A DNA stretch of 64,000 bases from Bacteroidaceae bacterium (lineage in GTDB: Bacteria; Bacteroidota; Bacteroidia; Bacteroidales; Barnesiellaceae_A), in NCBI GenBank assembly GCA_017531985.1, contig JAFXJY010000033.1, positions 45,336-109,335 on the forward strand, written 5' to 3'. This document shows positions 20,872 to 29,775 of this stretch, piece after piece. The first letter of the stretch is position 1; every line of letters starts with the position of its first letter. The notes under the pieces were generated by a model. That model was not told the origin of the DNA and made no database searches. It saw nothing but the letters and a program-made list of their open reading frames with translations. Made by a program: the position numbers and the translations under genes.

Positions 20872-21070
20872 ACTGAATTTTGTTCAGTTGTTTGTTATGA
20901 TTGATGAATTGTTATTTGAGTGGATTTTTTTTGACTATAATCAAAGGATTATAGCAAATTATGTTATTGATTTATAGGATGTAAGATATTTGTATAAACG
21001 CCAAGTAAACAAAAAGAATCTTTCTCTTAACGAATGGATGATTAATCTGTGCTATTTATAGAAGCTCTCT
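20872..21070 (+). repeat. MITE-like intergenic repeat, subfamily A, copy A3
   Basis: TTTGTTATGATTGATGAATT, an ATAG..TTAT hairpin remnant, GCCAAGTAAACAAAAAGAAT and the right end GCTATTTATAGAAGCTCTCT correspond in order to copy A1. The left terminus is badly degraded. The right end covers the stop codon and the last codons of the GH25 gene on the other strand. Confidence 0.6.
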
Positions 21071-21848
21071 TTATCATTATAGCATCAATATCCACATCAC
21101 CGCACAGCGTATTCAAGTCCACATCTCCCTCTATACCTTCCACTCGACCACGATTGCTATATTGCCATATATGGTACTCTTGTCTATCTCTCAGACGAGG
21201 AGTCATCTTAAACTTGTATATCCCATAGCGTGCTATCCACAATCGGTAGGAATTTACCCTGTTGTGTAGTATCTCATTATAATAATTCTGTCCTGTGTAT
21301 ATTATAGGAGCGACACCGCAATGAGTTGTTATCATTTGGGCAAATTTCAGCAGACTATCGCACACTGCCTTCTTGCTTTTACCGGGTTCTTCTATATCGA
21401 TAACAGGTAGCAGATCTTGTTGTGACATATCTATCACAGAGGTGAAGTTGGCCAATTGTTTCTCTACCGGTACATTGGGGTGAAAGTAATGATAGCTCCC
21501 CACAGGTATGCCCACCTTGCGTGCCTCTTTAATATTCTCATGATAGCGAGTATCCTTATGTGTTGCCCCCTCTGTTGCTTTGATGTAGACATACTTAATG
21601 TCGTTCCTTGCTGCCAGCACAGGCCACTCTATCTTGCCCTGATGGTGCGACACATCGATGCCCTGTTTGGCATGATTGCCACAGTCGCCCACACGATCAT
21701 TTTTCATGATAAAGACAGCCGTTACTATCACTATGGCCACTATTGTAATGAAGGGAATTACTCGGAACAGCTTGTTATCACTCATCTTCCTTGTCTTTCT
21801 CCTTCTCTTTCTCTTTCGTGGAGTGCTTTGTAACGACTTGTTATTCAT
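21042..21848 (-). CDS. GH25 muramidase (lysozyme), membrane-anchored
   Basis: This 268-residue protein has a very basic N terminus (PRKRKRRRKTRK) and one transmembrane helix at about 29-48. The GH25 domain follows: GIDVSHHQGKIEW, YVYIKATEGATHKDTRY, GSYHYFHPN, the active-site strand PVIDIEEPG with Asp and Glu, IIYTGQNYY, LWIARYG and IWQYSNRGRVEGIEGDVDLN. It would cut peptidoglycan between MurNAc and GlcNAc on the periplasmic side. The 3' end, including the TAA, lies inside repeat A3. It is the last gene of the ssb-to-GH25 minus-strand run, 35 bases after tsaE. Confidence 0.93.
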   Translation of the reverse strand: MNNKSLQSTPRKRKRRRKTRKMSDNKLFRVIPFITIVAIVIVTAVFIMKNDRVGDCGNHAKQGIDVSHHQGKIEWPVLAARNDIKYVYIKATEGATHKDTRYHENIKEARKVGIPVGSYHYFHPNVPVEKQLANFTSVIDMSQQDLLPVIDIEEPGKSKKAVCDSLLKFAQMITTHCGVAPIIYTGQNYYNEILHNRVNSYRLWIARYGIYKFKMTPRLRDRQEYHIWQYSNRGRVEGIEGDVDLNTLCGDVDIDAIMIKRASINSTD

Positions 21849-21883
21849 CTATGTGCGTGTTGTGCGATGTTTCTTACAGCGTT

Positions 21884-22303
21884 CTATTTCTCTATTGTGA
21901 GCGTGCGACTATCATCATCGTTAACGGTAATATTTACCACAACTGTGTCATCGGGTAGCAGTGGGGAGATATTCTCAGGCCACTCTATCAGGCACAAGTT
22001 GCCACTATCGAAATAGTCGGTACAACCCATGTCTATGGCCTCCTCTATCTTGTTGATGCGGTAGCAATCGAAATGATATATGATGCTGCCTTTATCGGTC
22101 TCATACTCGTTGACAATGGCAAACGTCGGACTATTAATGACATCCTTGACTCCCAATTGTTCGCACACCGCTTTGATAAAAGTGGTTTTGCCGGCTCCCA
22201 TGTTGCCATTAAAGGCAAAGATGGTCGATGTCCCTATCTGGTCGATAAATGCCTGGGCGGCTTCTATGATGTGACCGATCTCTTTTATTTCTATTTTTAT
22301 CAT
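21884..22303 (-). CDS. tsaE: tRNA threonylcarbamoyladenosine biosynthesis ATPase TsaE
   Basis: The 139-residue protein has Walker A GNMGAGKTTFIKAV near residue 35, SPTFAIVNEYE, YHFDCYRI and the closing block LCLIEWPENISPLLP, all signatures of TsaE (YjeE). It works with TsaB and TsaD on the t6A37 modification of tRNA. Its start lies 9 bases after the porX stop codon, so the two are in one transcript. Confidence 0.96.
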   Translation of the reverse strand: MIKIEIKEIGHIIEAAQAFIDQIGTSTIFAFNGNMGAGKTTFIKAVCEQLGVKDVINSPTFAIVNEYETDKGSIIYHFDCYRINKIEEAIDMGCTDYFDSGNLCLIEWPENISPLLPDDTVVVNITVNDDDSRTLTIEK

Positions 22304-22312
22304 ATATCTTTT

Positions 22313-23857
22313 TTATTTGGCTGTGAGTGTTACGATGGGTATCATCATCTCTTCGAGCGAGATACCTCCATGTTGGAACGTATTCTTGTAGTATCCTACA
22401 TAGTAGTTGTAGTTGTTGGGGTAGGCAAAGAAATCACGATTGGTAGCAAAGACGTAGGTCGAACTCACATTGGGTGACGGTAGCCCGTAGAGTTTGGGAT
22501 TTTTTATTTCATACACCTGCTTGGGATTATAGCTCAACGATTTTCCCACTTTGTAACGCAAGTTGGTATTGGTATTCTTATCGCCTATTACCTTAATGGG
22601 ATTATCGACATGAACTGTTCCGTGGTCGGTAGTGAGTATAATTTTATATCCGCTCTCAGCTATCTTTTTGAAAAGTTCCATTGCCGAGGAGTGTCTGAAC
22701 CACGACTCGGTCAGTGAGCGGTAGGCTGCCTCGGTCGACGCCAGTTCGCGTATCATCTTCGACTCGGTGCGTGCGTGCGACAGCATATCGATAAAGTTCA
22801 GTACACACACATTTAGCGGCTTGTCGGTAAATCGAGCAAAGTTCTGCAACAACTTCTCACCGTAAGCATTCTCATTAATTTTGCTGTAAGTAAAGTCGTA
22901 CTTCTTGCGATAGCGATCAAGTTGTGTCTGTATCAAAGGTGCTTCGTTGAGATTTTTGCCTTCCTCTTCCTCTTCATCTACCCACAAGTCAGGAAACATT
23001 TCGGCAATTTTGATGGGCATAAGACCCGAGAAAATCGCGTTTCGGGCATACTGTGTTGCTGTGGGCAAGATGCTGCAATACATCTCCTCCTCGGCTGTGA
23101 AATAGTTGCTTATGAGCGGTTGTATGATACGCCACTGATCGAGACGGAAATTATCTATGAGGATAAAGAATAGTTTCTCTCCATTGTCGAGCATTGGGAA
23201 AACGCGTTTCTTGAATAGCTCGTGGCTCATCATCGGATGATCCTCCGTTGTAATCCATCGTTCGTAGTTTTTCTTGACAAACTTGGCAAAAGCTGCATTC
23301 GCTTCTATGCGTTGCATACGCAACAAGTCGTCCATGTTGGTTGTCTGAGCATGTGCCAACTCGATATCCCAAAAAACCAACTTGCGATATACCTCTTCCC
23401 AGTCACTCCATGTTTCGGTATTATTGATGAGCATGCTGATGCGATTAAACTCTTGTTGATAATTGCTCGTCGTTTCATCCGATATTATCTCGCGGCTGTG
23501 CAAGTTCTTCTTGATGGATAGAAATATCTGGTTGGGATTGACAGGCTTGATCAAGTAATCGGCTATCTTGTTACCTATGGCTTGGTTCATGATGTTCTCT
23601 TCCTCGCTCTTGGTTATCATGATAACCGGTATCTCGGGATGCTGTTCCTTGATGCGACTCAATGTCTCTAATCCACTCAATCCAGGCATATTCTCATCAA
23701 GAATAACAAGATCGAATGATTGTTCGTTGCATGCATCCAAGGCATCTACTCCGTTGGTAACGGTACTCAATGTATAACCTTTCTGTGTGAGGAACAATAT
23801 GTGGGGCTTGAGAAGGTCTATTTCATCGTCCGCCCATAGTATCATCGGTTGCTTCAT
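22313..23857 (-). CDS. porX: PorX-type response regulator with PglZ phosphatase domain
   Basis: The 514-residue protein (PorX of Porphyromonas gingivalis is of similar size) has an N-terminal receiver domain: WADDEIDLL, phospho-acceptor Asp in LVILDENMPG, Thr in VIMITKSEE and Lys in YLIKPVNP. A PglZ/alkaline phosphatase-like domain follows with FFILIDNFRLDQW, PTATQYARNAIFSGLMP, LNFIDMLSHARTE and ILTTDHGTVHV, containing the Asp/His metal ligands. PorX controls type IX secretion genes with the kinase PorY and an ECF sigma factor, and cleaves oligonucleotide substrates through PglZ. The frame opens 12 codons earlier, but MKQPMILWADDE is the family's N terminus. It overlaps the end of porW by 35 bases. 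Confidence 0.93.
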   Translation of the reverse strand: MKQPMILWADDEIDLLKPHILFLTQKGYTLSTVTNGVDALDACNEQSFDLVILDENMPGLSGLETLSRIKEQHPEIPVIMITKSEEENIMNQAIGNKIADYLIKPVNPNQIFLSIKKNLHSREIISDETTSNYQQEFNRISMLINNTETWSDWEEVYRKLVFWDIELAHAQTTNMDDLLRMQRIEANAAFAKFVKKNYERWITTEDHPMMSHELFKKRVFPMLDNGEKLFFILIDNFRLDQWRIIQPLISNYFTAEEEMYCSILPTATQYARNAIFSGLMPIKIAEMFPDLWVDEEEEEGKNLNEAPLIQTQLDRYRKKYDFTYSKINENAYGEKLLQNFARFTDKPLNVCVLNFIDMLSHARTESKMIRELASTEAAYRSLTESWFRHSSAMELFKKIAESGYKIILTTDHGTVHVDNPIKVIGDKNTNTNLRYKVGKSLSYNPKQVYEIKNPKLYGLPSPNVSSTYVFATNRDFFAYPNNYNYYVGYYKNTFQHGGISLEEMMIPIVTLTAK

Positions 23858-26633
23858 CGTTGTTGAGAATGTAATAGTTATTAAAAAATTCAAAGTACTC
23901 CTCCAACGAGTGTCCTTGCATGAGCAGGTTATAGTTGGCTGTACTTATCATTACGGGTCGCACTCCGTCGGGTAGTACAAAGTCGCTTTCATTGTTCATA
24001 ACCGAGCGGTAGTGTATTAGTTCGTCAAAGTTATTAAAACCTTTGACAATCAGTATTGATAATTCGTTAAATGTATTTATTTCGAGTTCAAAATCTTTCA
24101 CAAGGAAGTGTGAGAAATTCATGCGTGCCACTTCGTAGAGCAGATGGTTGCCCGACACATCTCTATTATCGAAAGCCAAGAGGAAATAGTGCTCACTTGC
24201 AGGTTCATGTGTGAAGGTGGCTGTACTATCGCTCACTGCGGTCGAGTCGTTGCCCAGTCGGGTTGTCCATATCATTCCTCGGGCATTGCCACTGCCCTCG
24301 ATGGTGCGACCTTGTGACATACCTTTGAGTATGTTGCCGGCATAGTCGCTTACATCGGCTTGCGGATATTTACTTAACAACTCCTCGACATTTTCCTTGA
24401 ACTTGTCGTACTCCTTGTCTCCGATGTATGCCATAGCATCAAGGAAGATAAATTTGTGCATGATTTCGGCCAGTGGGTATTCACTCTTGACATACTCTAC
24501 ATTGCTGTGTACAAGATGGTTGTTGTTGTCGAGGTAGGCTGCATAAGTCTCCCTGTATATCGAGTCTTGCTTAACGGCTGCTGTGCGACGTTTCTCCAAG
24601 AAGTCGGCGTCGCTCAGAGCTGTGGCATAGTCGCTCTCGCTGTGTGAGGTGAGTATTTTCTGACGATATATTTCGGCCTGTGTTGGCTCTTCGTTACGCA
24701 TGTGCATCAAGTAACGATTGTAGTAAGTGTCGGCAAGGTAGGGATTATCGGGAAAGCGTTCTTCCAGTTCGTCAAATGTGGCAGAGGCTGCTTCATAGTC
24801 CTCCAAGTCATTTTTCAGTATCAATCCCATGTTGTATAATCCATCGGCAATGATTTCGTTCGATACGGTTATCTCCTCGGGGGTGAGAGGTATCTGTTTG
24901 AGATAATACTCTATTTTGTGAGGATCTTCCGAGTTGGCAAGTGCTACACTATCCTCGGGTGTAATCGTCTCTATTTCACCATCGGGTGTCATCTCCTCGC
25001 TTGTTGCTTCATTTTCGGCAAGATTGCTGTCCATGCCGAAGTCGCTTGTCGAAAATCCCGATTTGTTGCGACGTCGCCAGTCGTCTTCCAGCTTACGGGA
25101 ACCCCATTTTTTCTGGAACTCCGATTTTCCGCTGTTGACCAATGTCTGATTGTAGAAGTACCACGACCCGTCGCTGTTCATCACATTGGTGGTGGGACGA
25201 TTTGCCCCGCCTTGCATCATATCTTGTCCAAGACCTTCGTTCTGAGCAAGATACTCTTCACGAGCCTGATTCTCGGCTTCCTCCTTTTCTTTCTTGATGA
25301 GGTCGTCTATAATCTTCTGTATGACGGTATTTCGCTCTTCTTCACTCATAGCCGCCAATACTTGCAAGCTATCTTGCAACTCTACATTCTGTGCATACAC
25401 GACCAGTTTGTCAAGTACTGTCGAGCGGCGACTGAGTGTTTTGTAATTGGGATAATCTTCTTTCAGTAGAGGTAGAGCCTCGGAGTAACATGGTTGTGCA
25501 TCGACATATTCGCGACGACCAAAGTGAAGTTCTCCCAATGTAATCTGACACACAGCCTTCTCTATACCGTTGCGTGTACTTCGCGATATGGCACTGCGAT
25601 AGTTTTGGATGGCTTCGAGTGTATCTTGTCGTGACAGATAGATGTTACCTATGGCATAATATATCTGGTCGAGATAGTCTTTGTTGGCACCTTTGCGTGT
25701 CATACGTCGCAAGGCCTTCACCTCCTTCTCAATGTCATCGCCCATGAACACTTCACTCATCTTGATGCGTGCATTGAACTGGGTGCGGTAGGAGGGGTTC
25801 ATGCTTATTACCTTCTTGTAAGCGTTATAAGCCTCTTGGGGCTTGTTATCGAGAGCATATAGTTGTCCCAACAGGAATGTCAACCTTGCTCGTTGTGCTT
25901 TGTTATGTTCGTGTTTAATGGCTGTTTGTAAGTAAGGAATAGCTTTCTTATACTCCTTGTTGTTGATAAGATAATCGGCATTGACCGAGGCAAATTCGCC
26001 ATTGAGCGATGGTGGCAGACTATCGTTGTTGGCTTTGTACAATACATCCTCGGCTTCATATATCCAGTCCAATGCGATGTAACTGCGAGCTTGCCACAAA
26101 CGTGCCTCGGCTACTATCTCAGGTAGCCATGTAAAGTGTTGAGCTACATACATGAAGGTTGATGCCGCACCCAAGAAGTCGCCCTTGTTGTATTGAGCTT
26201 TACCCATGAGCATCCACGAGTTGTGAATGAATGAGTTATACTCTTCGCGTTGCATAAATGCTTTGTATTTAGGGTCGTTACGCTTACCTTGCTTACGCTT
26301 GGGTTTACTCTTGATGCTGTGCTTCTGTATGGCTGTTTCGCACTTTTCGATAGTACGATCGAACGAGCCTTGTGGTTGAGGATCTTTGGGATTGTTGTAG
26401 GCTTGTGCCGGCGACATGTATAGAAGGTCGGTAAAGTTGTCCTCATACTTCTCCTGTTGTAATTTAAGTTGTTCTATATAATTCTGCTCGGCATTGAAAT
26501 GCACATTGTATCGAGTGGTAAGCGACTGATAGAACCTTGTCCAGCCGGTATTCTTGGTAGTGGAGCATGCCGTCAGTAATACTGCTGCCATTAGTAACAG
26601 TATCGTGTGTCGATATGTGAGTCGTGTCTTCAT
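23823..26633 (-). CDS. porW: PorW/SprE-like TPR lipoprotein of type IX secretion
   Basis: This 936-residue protein begins with a lipoprotein signal ending LLTAC (Cys23), then STTKNTGWTRFYQSLTTRYN and VHFNAEQNYIEQLKLQQ, the typical start of the PorW/SprE group. TPR-like helical pairs run from about 140 to 420, a Glu/Lys-rich region with low complexity from about 440 to 560, and more helical repeats to the end. In P. gingivalis PorW is an outer membrane lipoprotein needed for T9SS; in Flavobacterium johnsoniae SprE is needed for gliding and secretion. Direct contact with porX supports the call. Similarity is judged from motifs only. Confidence 0.8.
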   Translation of the reverse strand: MKTRLTYRHTILLLMAAVLLTACSTTKNTGWTRFYQSLTTRYNVHFNAEQNYIEQLKLQQEKYEDNFTDLLYMSPAQAYNNPKDPQPQGSFDRTIEKCETAIQKHSIKSKPKRKQGKRNDPKYKAFMQREEYNSFIHNSWMLMGKAQYNKGDFLGAASTFMYVAQHFTWLPEIVAEARLWQARSYIALDWIYEAEDVLYKANNDSLPPSLNGEFASVNADYLINNKEYKKAIPYLQTAIKHEHNKAQRARLTFLLGQLYALDNKPQEAYNAYKKVISMNPSYRTQFNARIKMSEVFMGDDIEKEVKALRRMTRKGANKDYLDQIYYAIGNIYLSRQDTLEAIQNYRSAISRSTRNGIEKAVCQITLGELHFGRREYVDAQPCYSEALPLLKEDYPNYKTLSRRSTVLDKLVVYAQNVELQDSLQVLAAMSEEERNTVIQKIIDDLIKKEKEEAENQAREEYLAQNEGLGQDMMQGGANRPTTNVMNSDGSWYFYNQTLVNSGKSEFQKKWGSRKLEDDWRRRNKSGFSTSDFGMDSNLAENEATSEEMTPDGEIETITPEDSVALANSEDPHKIEYYLKQIPLTPEEITVSNEIIADGLYNMGLILKNDLEDYEAASATFDELEERFPDNPYLADTYYNRYLMHMRNEEPTQAEIYRQKILTSHSESDYATALSDADFLEKRRTAAVKQDSIYRETYAAYLDNNNHLVHSNVEYVKSEYPLAEIMHKFIFLDAMAYIGDKEYDKFKENVEELLSKYPQADVSDYAGNILKGMSQGRTIEGSGNARGMIWTTRLGNDSTAVSDSTATFTHEPASEHYFLLAFDNRDVSGNHLLYEVARMNFSHFLVKDFELEINTFNELSILIVKGFNNFDELIHYRSVMNNESDFVLPDGVRPVMISTANYNLLMQGHSLEEYFEFFNNYYILNNDEATDDTMGGR

Positions 26634-26662
26634 CTTTTATATATAACGGCTTGCGTGCCTTT

Positions 26663-27496
26663 TTATTGTTGTGACGATTGTCTCGCTGTAACGAGATGTC
26701 GCAGGGTGAATAATACGATGCGACATAATAGATATACCGCAATGAGTGTCAATACAATACATGCACCTGTGGGTACATTGATAATAGACGAAACAATCAA
26801 TCCTACTACCCCCGAAAGGATGCATATAGCTCCTGAGAGGTATATCAGATGGTGGTAGCGTGAGGTGAACAACTCGGCGGTAATGTGAGGAATGGTGAGC
26901 AGCGATATGAGCAGCATGATACCTACGAGCCTGATAGCGAGTACTACACTGACCGCCACAAATAACATCATGATGGTGTCAATCAATCGGGTATTGATGC
27001 CTATGGTGTGTGCAAAATCGCGGTCGAAGATGGTGTATAAAATAGAATGATAGTGGGTGATGGTGTAGGCGATGAGTGTCAGTGTGAAGGCTGCAAAGAT
27101 GATTATATCGCCATGAGTAATGGTGAGTATATTACCAAACAGAAATTCAGTCAGCCCCGGGGTGTAGCCCGGAGTGAGAAAGATGAAGATAATGCCCACT
27201 GCCATGCCCAATGCCCACCACACTGCAATGGCGGAGTCCTCACGCACATGACGGTTGCGAGACATCCATTCGATGCCTACTGCCGAGAGTGTGGCAAATA
27301 TCAGTGCCGACAGCGTTGGCGAAATGCCTGTAAAGTAACCTATACCCAGCCCACCGAATGAGGCATGTGTGATACCTCCTGCCACAAATACCATGCGTCG
27401 TGTGACGATGTATGTGCCTATGATTGCCGCTGTCAGTGAGAGGAGTAGGATTCCTATCAGTGCATTTTGAAAAAATGTATATTGCAGTATATCCAT
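26663..27496 (-). CDS. Metal ABC transporter permease, ABC-3 (ZnuB/MntB) family
   Basis: The 277-residue protein has about eight transmembrane helices. YIVTRRMVFVAGGITHASFGGLGIG is the conserved ABC-3 permease segment, followed by DFAHTIGINTRL, the coupling region contacting the ATPase. Members carry zinc, manganese or iron into the cell with an ATPase and a binding protein, neither of which is present here; they must be elsewhere. The start is 30 bases after the small protein upstream and the stop 29 bases before porW. Confidence 0.92.
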   Translation of the reverse strand: MDILQYTFFQNALIGILLLSLTAAIIGTYIVTRRMVFVAGGITHASFGGLGIGYFTGISPTLSALIFATLSAVGIEWMSRNRHVREDSAIAVWWALGMAVGIIFIFLTPGYTPGLTEFLFGNILTITHGDIIIFAAFTLTLIAYTITHYHSILYTIFDRDFAHTIGINTRLIDTIMMLFVAVSVVLAIRLVGIMLLISLLTIPHITAELFTSRYHHLIYLSGAICILSGVVGLIVSSIINVPTGACIVLTLIAVYLLCRIVLFTLRHLVTARQSSQQ

Positions 27497-27526
27497 TGTT
27501 TGTAAAGGTTGGTTAGTGATAACGAG

Positions 27527-27955
27527 CTAAACGTGTGAGCGACGTTCGCATATAATGAGCAGGACTTCGTCTTTCACCTCGTCGGGAAGTTCTATGCCAC
27601 GCAGTTGCAGGCTGCGTACCCATCCTGCCACTTCGTCGCTACGCATGGTGTAGAGTATGTTGCGAAAGAGAGTACATTGCTCCTCGTTGTATCCATGCGA
27701 GGGTGTGCCTTTCAGGTCGTCCAACTCTTCATCATCGTAGTATTCTATCTCTTTGCTCACAGCACTCAATAGGCTGTCGCGTTCGCACACTTCGTGTTGT
27801 CCACAGCACTCGTCGGGTATGTCGGGTGCCGGTTCTTCGGGTGGTAGACCTTTGGCCTCTCGTATGCGACGGTATTGTTGGTCGGTTATGTATAGTATGC
27901 AGCCTACAACAGCAGGCAGCCCTATGAAAAAGATGATGAGTTTTATAAGTGACAT
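27527..27955 (-). CDS. Small membrane-anchored protein of unknown function, Cys-containing
   Basis: The 142-residue protein starts MSLIKLIIFFIGLPAVVGCILYI, a single N-terminal transmembrane helix, followed by a soluble, acidic domain with DECCGQHEVCERD (a CC..C cluster) near residue 55 and LRGIELPDEVKDEVLLIICERR at the end. It overlaps the end of aroA by 13 bases, so it is translated from the same transcript. I do not recognise a named family. The Cys cluster might bind a metal or form disulfides (inference). The frame extends 12 codons upstream into aroA, but the ATG at 27955 begins the membrane helix. Confidence 0.8.
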   Translation of the reverse strand: MSLIKLIIFFIGLPAVVGCILYITDQQYRRIREAKGLPPEEPAPDIPDECCGQHEVCERDSLLSAVSKEIEYYDDEELDDLKGTPSHGYNEEQCTLFRNILYTMRSDEVAGWVRSLQLRGIELPDEVKDEVLLIICERRSHV

Positions 27956-29553
27956 ATGGTTATCTCCTTTCCTTGTTGATCGGTAATACAAAATCCGGCT
28001 TTTATTAAGTCCTGCCAGTAACTTGGGTAAGACTTGTCGACGACCTGCGGATTGTCAATCCACACTTCACCATGTGTGATGGCTGCCGGAGCAAAAGCCA
28101 TTGCCATGCGGTGGTCGTTGTGTGTATCAATAACGATGGGGTAGTGGATGGGACAACTTTCGCCCAACCATTGCAGAGTACCTTCGACCGGTTGCGTTAG
28201 TATAACACCCAATTTGGCCGTTTCGCTTATCAATGCCTCTATGCGGTTGGTCTCTTTGAGAGGTAAATTGTGCAACCCGCTTATTATGAAAAACTGTTTT
28301 TTTAGTACGCAGCTCACTATGATGGTCTGAGCCAAGTCGGGTGTATCTTGCAAGTCGAGTCTCAGAATATCCGGTGCCGGGGTTCTATCGTTGGGGGCTA
28401 TGACAATATGCGACTCTTCGTGTATTGTCTCGACACTTAGTAATCCGAACATTTGTGTTACCTTTTCATCTCCTTGTAATGCGAGAGACGAACCGGTAAA
28501 ATAGTCTGCCGTACTACTATCGTAGTTTGATTGGCTATTATTATGGCATGATGTACCAATATCATGGTCTAATATACCAACTTCATGGTTTTTTAAACTA
28601 TTATCATAGTCTAACATATTACCAAGGAAGTCTTTTGTACTATTATAATAGTCTATCAAACCATCGTCTTTGCGAGATATACTATTATCACAGTCCGGAG
28701 AATTGTTGTAATTATGCGAACTATTATCGTAGTCTATTTTATCATTATTACCACATTTGAGACTAATATCATAGTATGAAATGGGGTAATCTTGGTTTAG
28801 AGAACTATTAAAATAGTCTGTTAATTCACCTGTATTGCGATATGACCTATTTAAATAGTATATCGACCTATTAAGATAGGCTATTTCATACCAATAAGAA
28901 GCAGCCGACCAGTCGAATGGGATGGAATAATGCTTGTTGCAGTTATATTGTCCCGGGTAAACATCTATCCTGTTATAATAGTTTGCAATGTGAATATCGT
29001 AGTATTTCATCATTGCAATGGTCATGTCGATGTAAGGGCGAGACAAAATGTTTCCTTCAATGGTAAGCGACAATCCCTCTTGCATGTACGGTGCAATGAG
29101 TAACAAAGCCGAAATAAATTGAGAACTAATATCGCCACGAATAGTAATCTTCCCCCCACGAATAGTTCCTCCCTCTATTCTGAGAGGAGGGGACCCCACC
29201 TTACCGAGGTATGAAACAGATGCACCGGCTTGTTGCAAAGCATCGACCAACGGAGCGATGGGGCGTTGTAGCATACGAGCCGAGCCGGTAATGACTTTCT
29301 CACCCGGAGTGATGGCATAGTAGGCCGTGAGAAATCGCATGGCAGTTCCGGCCTCGCCCACATCGATGGTGTGATGGGTCGACGAGAGAGCCTCTATCAT
29401 CACGCGAGTGTCGTTGCATGAGGCCAGATTGTCAATGTTGTGCATGAAGCCACCTAATGCATCAATAATGAGTGCTCGATTGCTGATACTCTTCGATGCT
29501 GGCAGTTCGATGTGACAGGAGAGAGCCTGAGGGGCAGTAATGCGATATTTCAC
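27943..29553 (-). CDS. aroA: 3-phosphoshikimate 1-carboxyvinyltransferase (EPSP synthase) with large repeat insertion
   Basis: EPSP synthase is the sixth shikimate-pathway step. The 536 residues compare with a usual 410-430. Conserved blocks are ASKSISNRALIIDAL, GEAGTAMRFLTAYYA, GSARMLQRPIAPLVDAL, GDISSQFISALLLIAP, DWSAASYWYEI, LDLQDTPDLAQT, LPLKETNRIEAL and THNDHRMAMAFAP, so the active-site residues look intact. Between YEIAYL (about residue 223) and FTGSSLALQGD (about 355) lies an Asn/Asp/Ser/Tyr-rich stretch of about 18 heptads encoded by 21-bp repeats. The frame is kept throughout, which argues that the enzyme is made. The normal chain continues on both sides. Confidence 0.95.
   Translation of the reverse strand: MKYRITAPQALSCHIELPASKSISNRALIIDALGGFMHNIDNLASCNDTRVMIEALSSTHHTIDVGEAGTAMRFLTAYYAITPGEKVITGSARMLQRPIAPLVDALQQAGASVSYLGKVGSPPLRIEGGTIRGGKITIRGDISSQFISALLLIAPYMQEGLSLTIEGNILSRPYIDMTIAMMKYYDIHIANYYNRIDVYPGQYNCNKHYSIPFDWSAASYWYEIAYLNRSIYYLNRSYRNTGELTDYFNSSLNQDYPISYYDISLKCGNNDKIDYDNSSHNYNNSPDCDNSISRKDDGLIDYYNSTKDFLGNMLDYDNSLKNHEVGILDHDIGTSCHNNSQSNYDSSTADYFTGSSLALQGDEKVTQMFGLLSVETIHEESHIVIAPNDRTPAPDILRLDLQDTPDLAQTIIVSCVLKKQFFIISGLHNLPLKETNRIEALISETAKLGVILTQPVEGTLQWLGESCPIHYPIVIDTHNDHRMAMAFAPAAITHGEVWIDNPQVVDKSYPSYWQDLIKAGFCITDQQGKEITICHL
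28492..28880. repeat. Array of 21-bp palindrome-bearing tandem repeats inside aroA
   Basis: Fourteen-base imperfect palindromes (consensus ACTAT-nnnn-ATAGT) start at 28492, 28513, 28534, 28555, 28576, 28597, 28639, 28681, 28720, 28762, 28804, 28846 and 28867. The steps are 21 or 42 bases, except one of 39 where a unit lost one codon. Units between the 42-base steps are degenerate. Examples are ACTACTATCGTAGT, ACTATTATCATAGT and CCTATTAAGATAGG. On the coding strand each unit gives a heptad close to Y-(D/N)-N-S-x-x-D. Confidence 0.9.
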
Positions 29554-29584
29554 TGTGTCGATGTTTGTAACTATCCTTTATTGA

Positions 29585-29775
29585 AGGTGTGTTCTATAAA
29601 TTAGTGAATAAGTTCTCGTTGTCGGTAGCTTCTATTTCGGTCGATTTTGAATTTATTGTAGTATATCTCTAATTATCATTCAGTTACAATGCTTGCATTG
29701 AGCCTTTATGAGAAATTAGAAATCTCCACACATTAAGTTTATCAATCAACTCGACCCAATTTATTGAACCTACCT
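29585..29775 (-). repeat. MITE-like intergenic repeat, subfamily B, copy B2
   Basis: The reverse complement (191 bp) starts AGGTAGGTTCAATAAATT and ends AATTTATAGAACACACCT and matches copy B1 almost throughout. In transcription order its left end overlaps the TAG stop of ssb by two bases and its right end lies 31 bases before the aroA start. Confidence 0.85.

Noticed and set aside
20628..21041. Replication origin near the skew switch
   Set aside because: No dnaA gene or cluster of DnaA boxes was recognised. The skew switch is reported as an observation only.
28492..28880. Palindromic repeats in aroA as a CRISPR or REP array
   Set aside because: The units are 21 bp with 7-base spacers and keep an open frame within a normal gene. 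They do not have CRISPR geometry.
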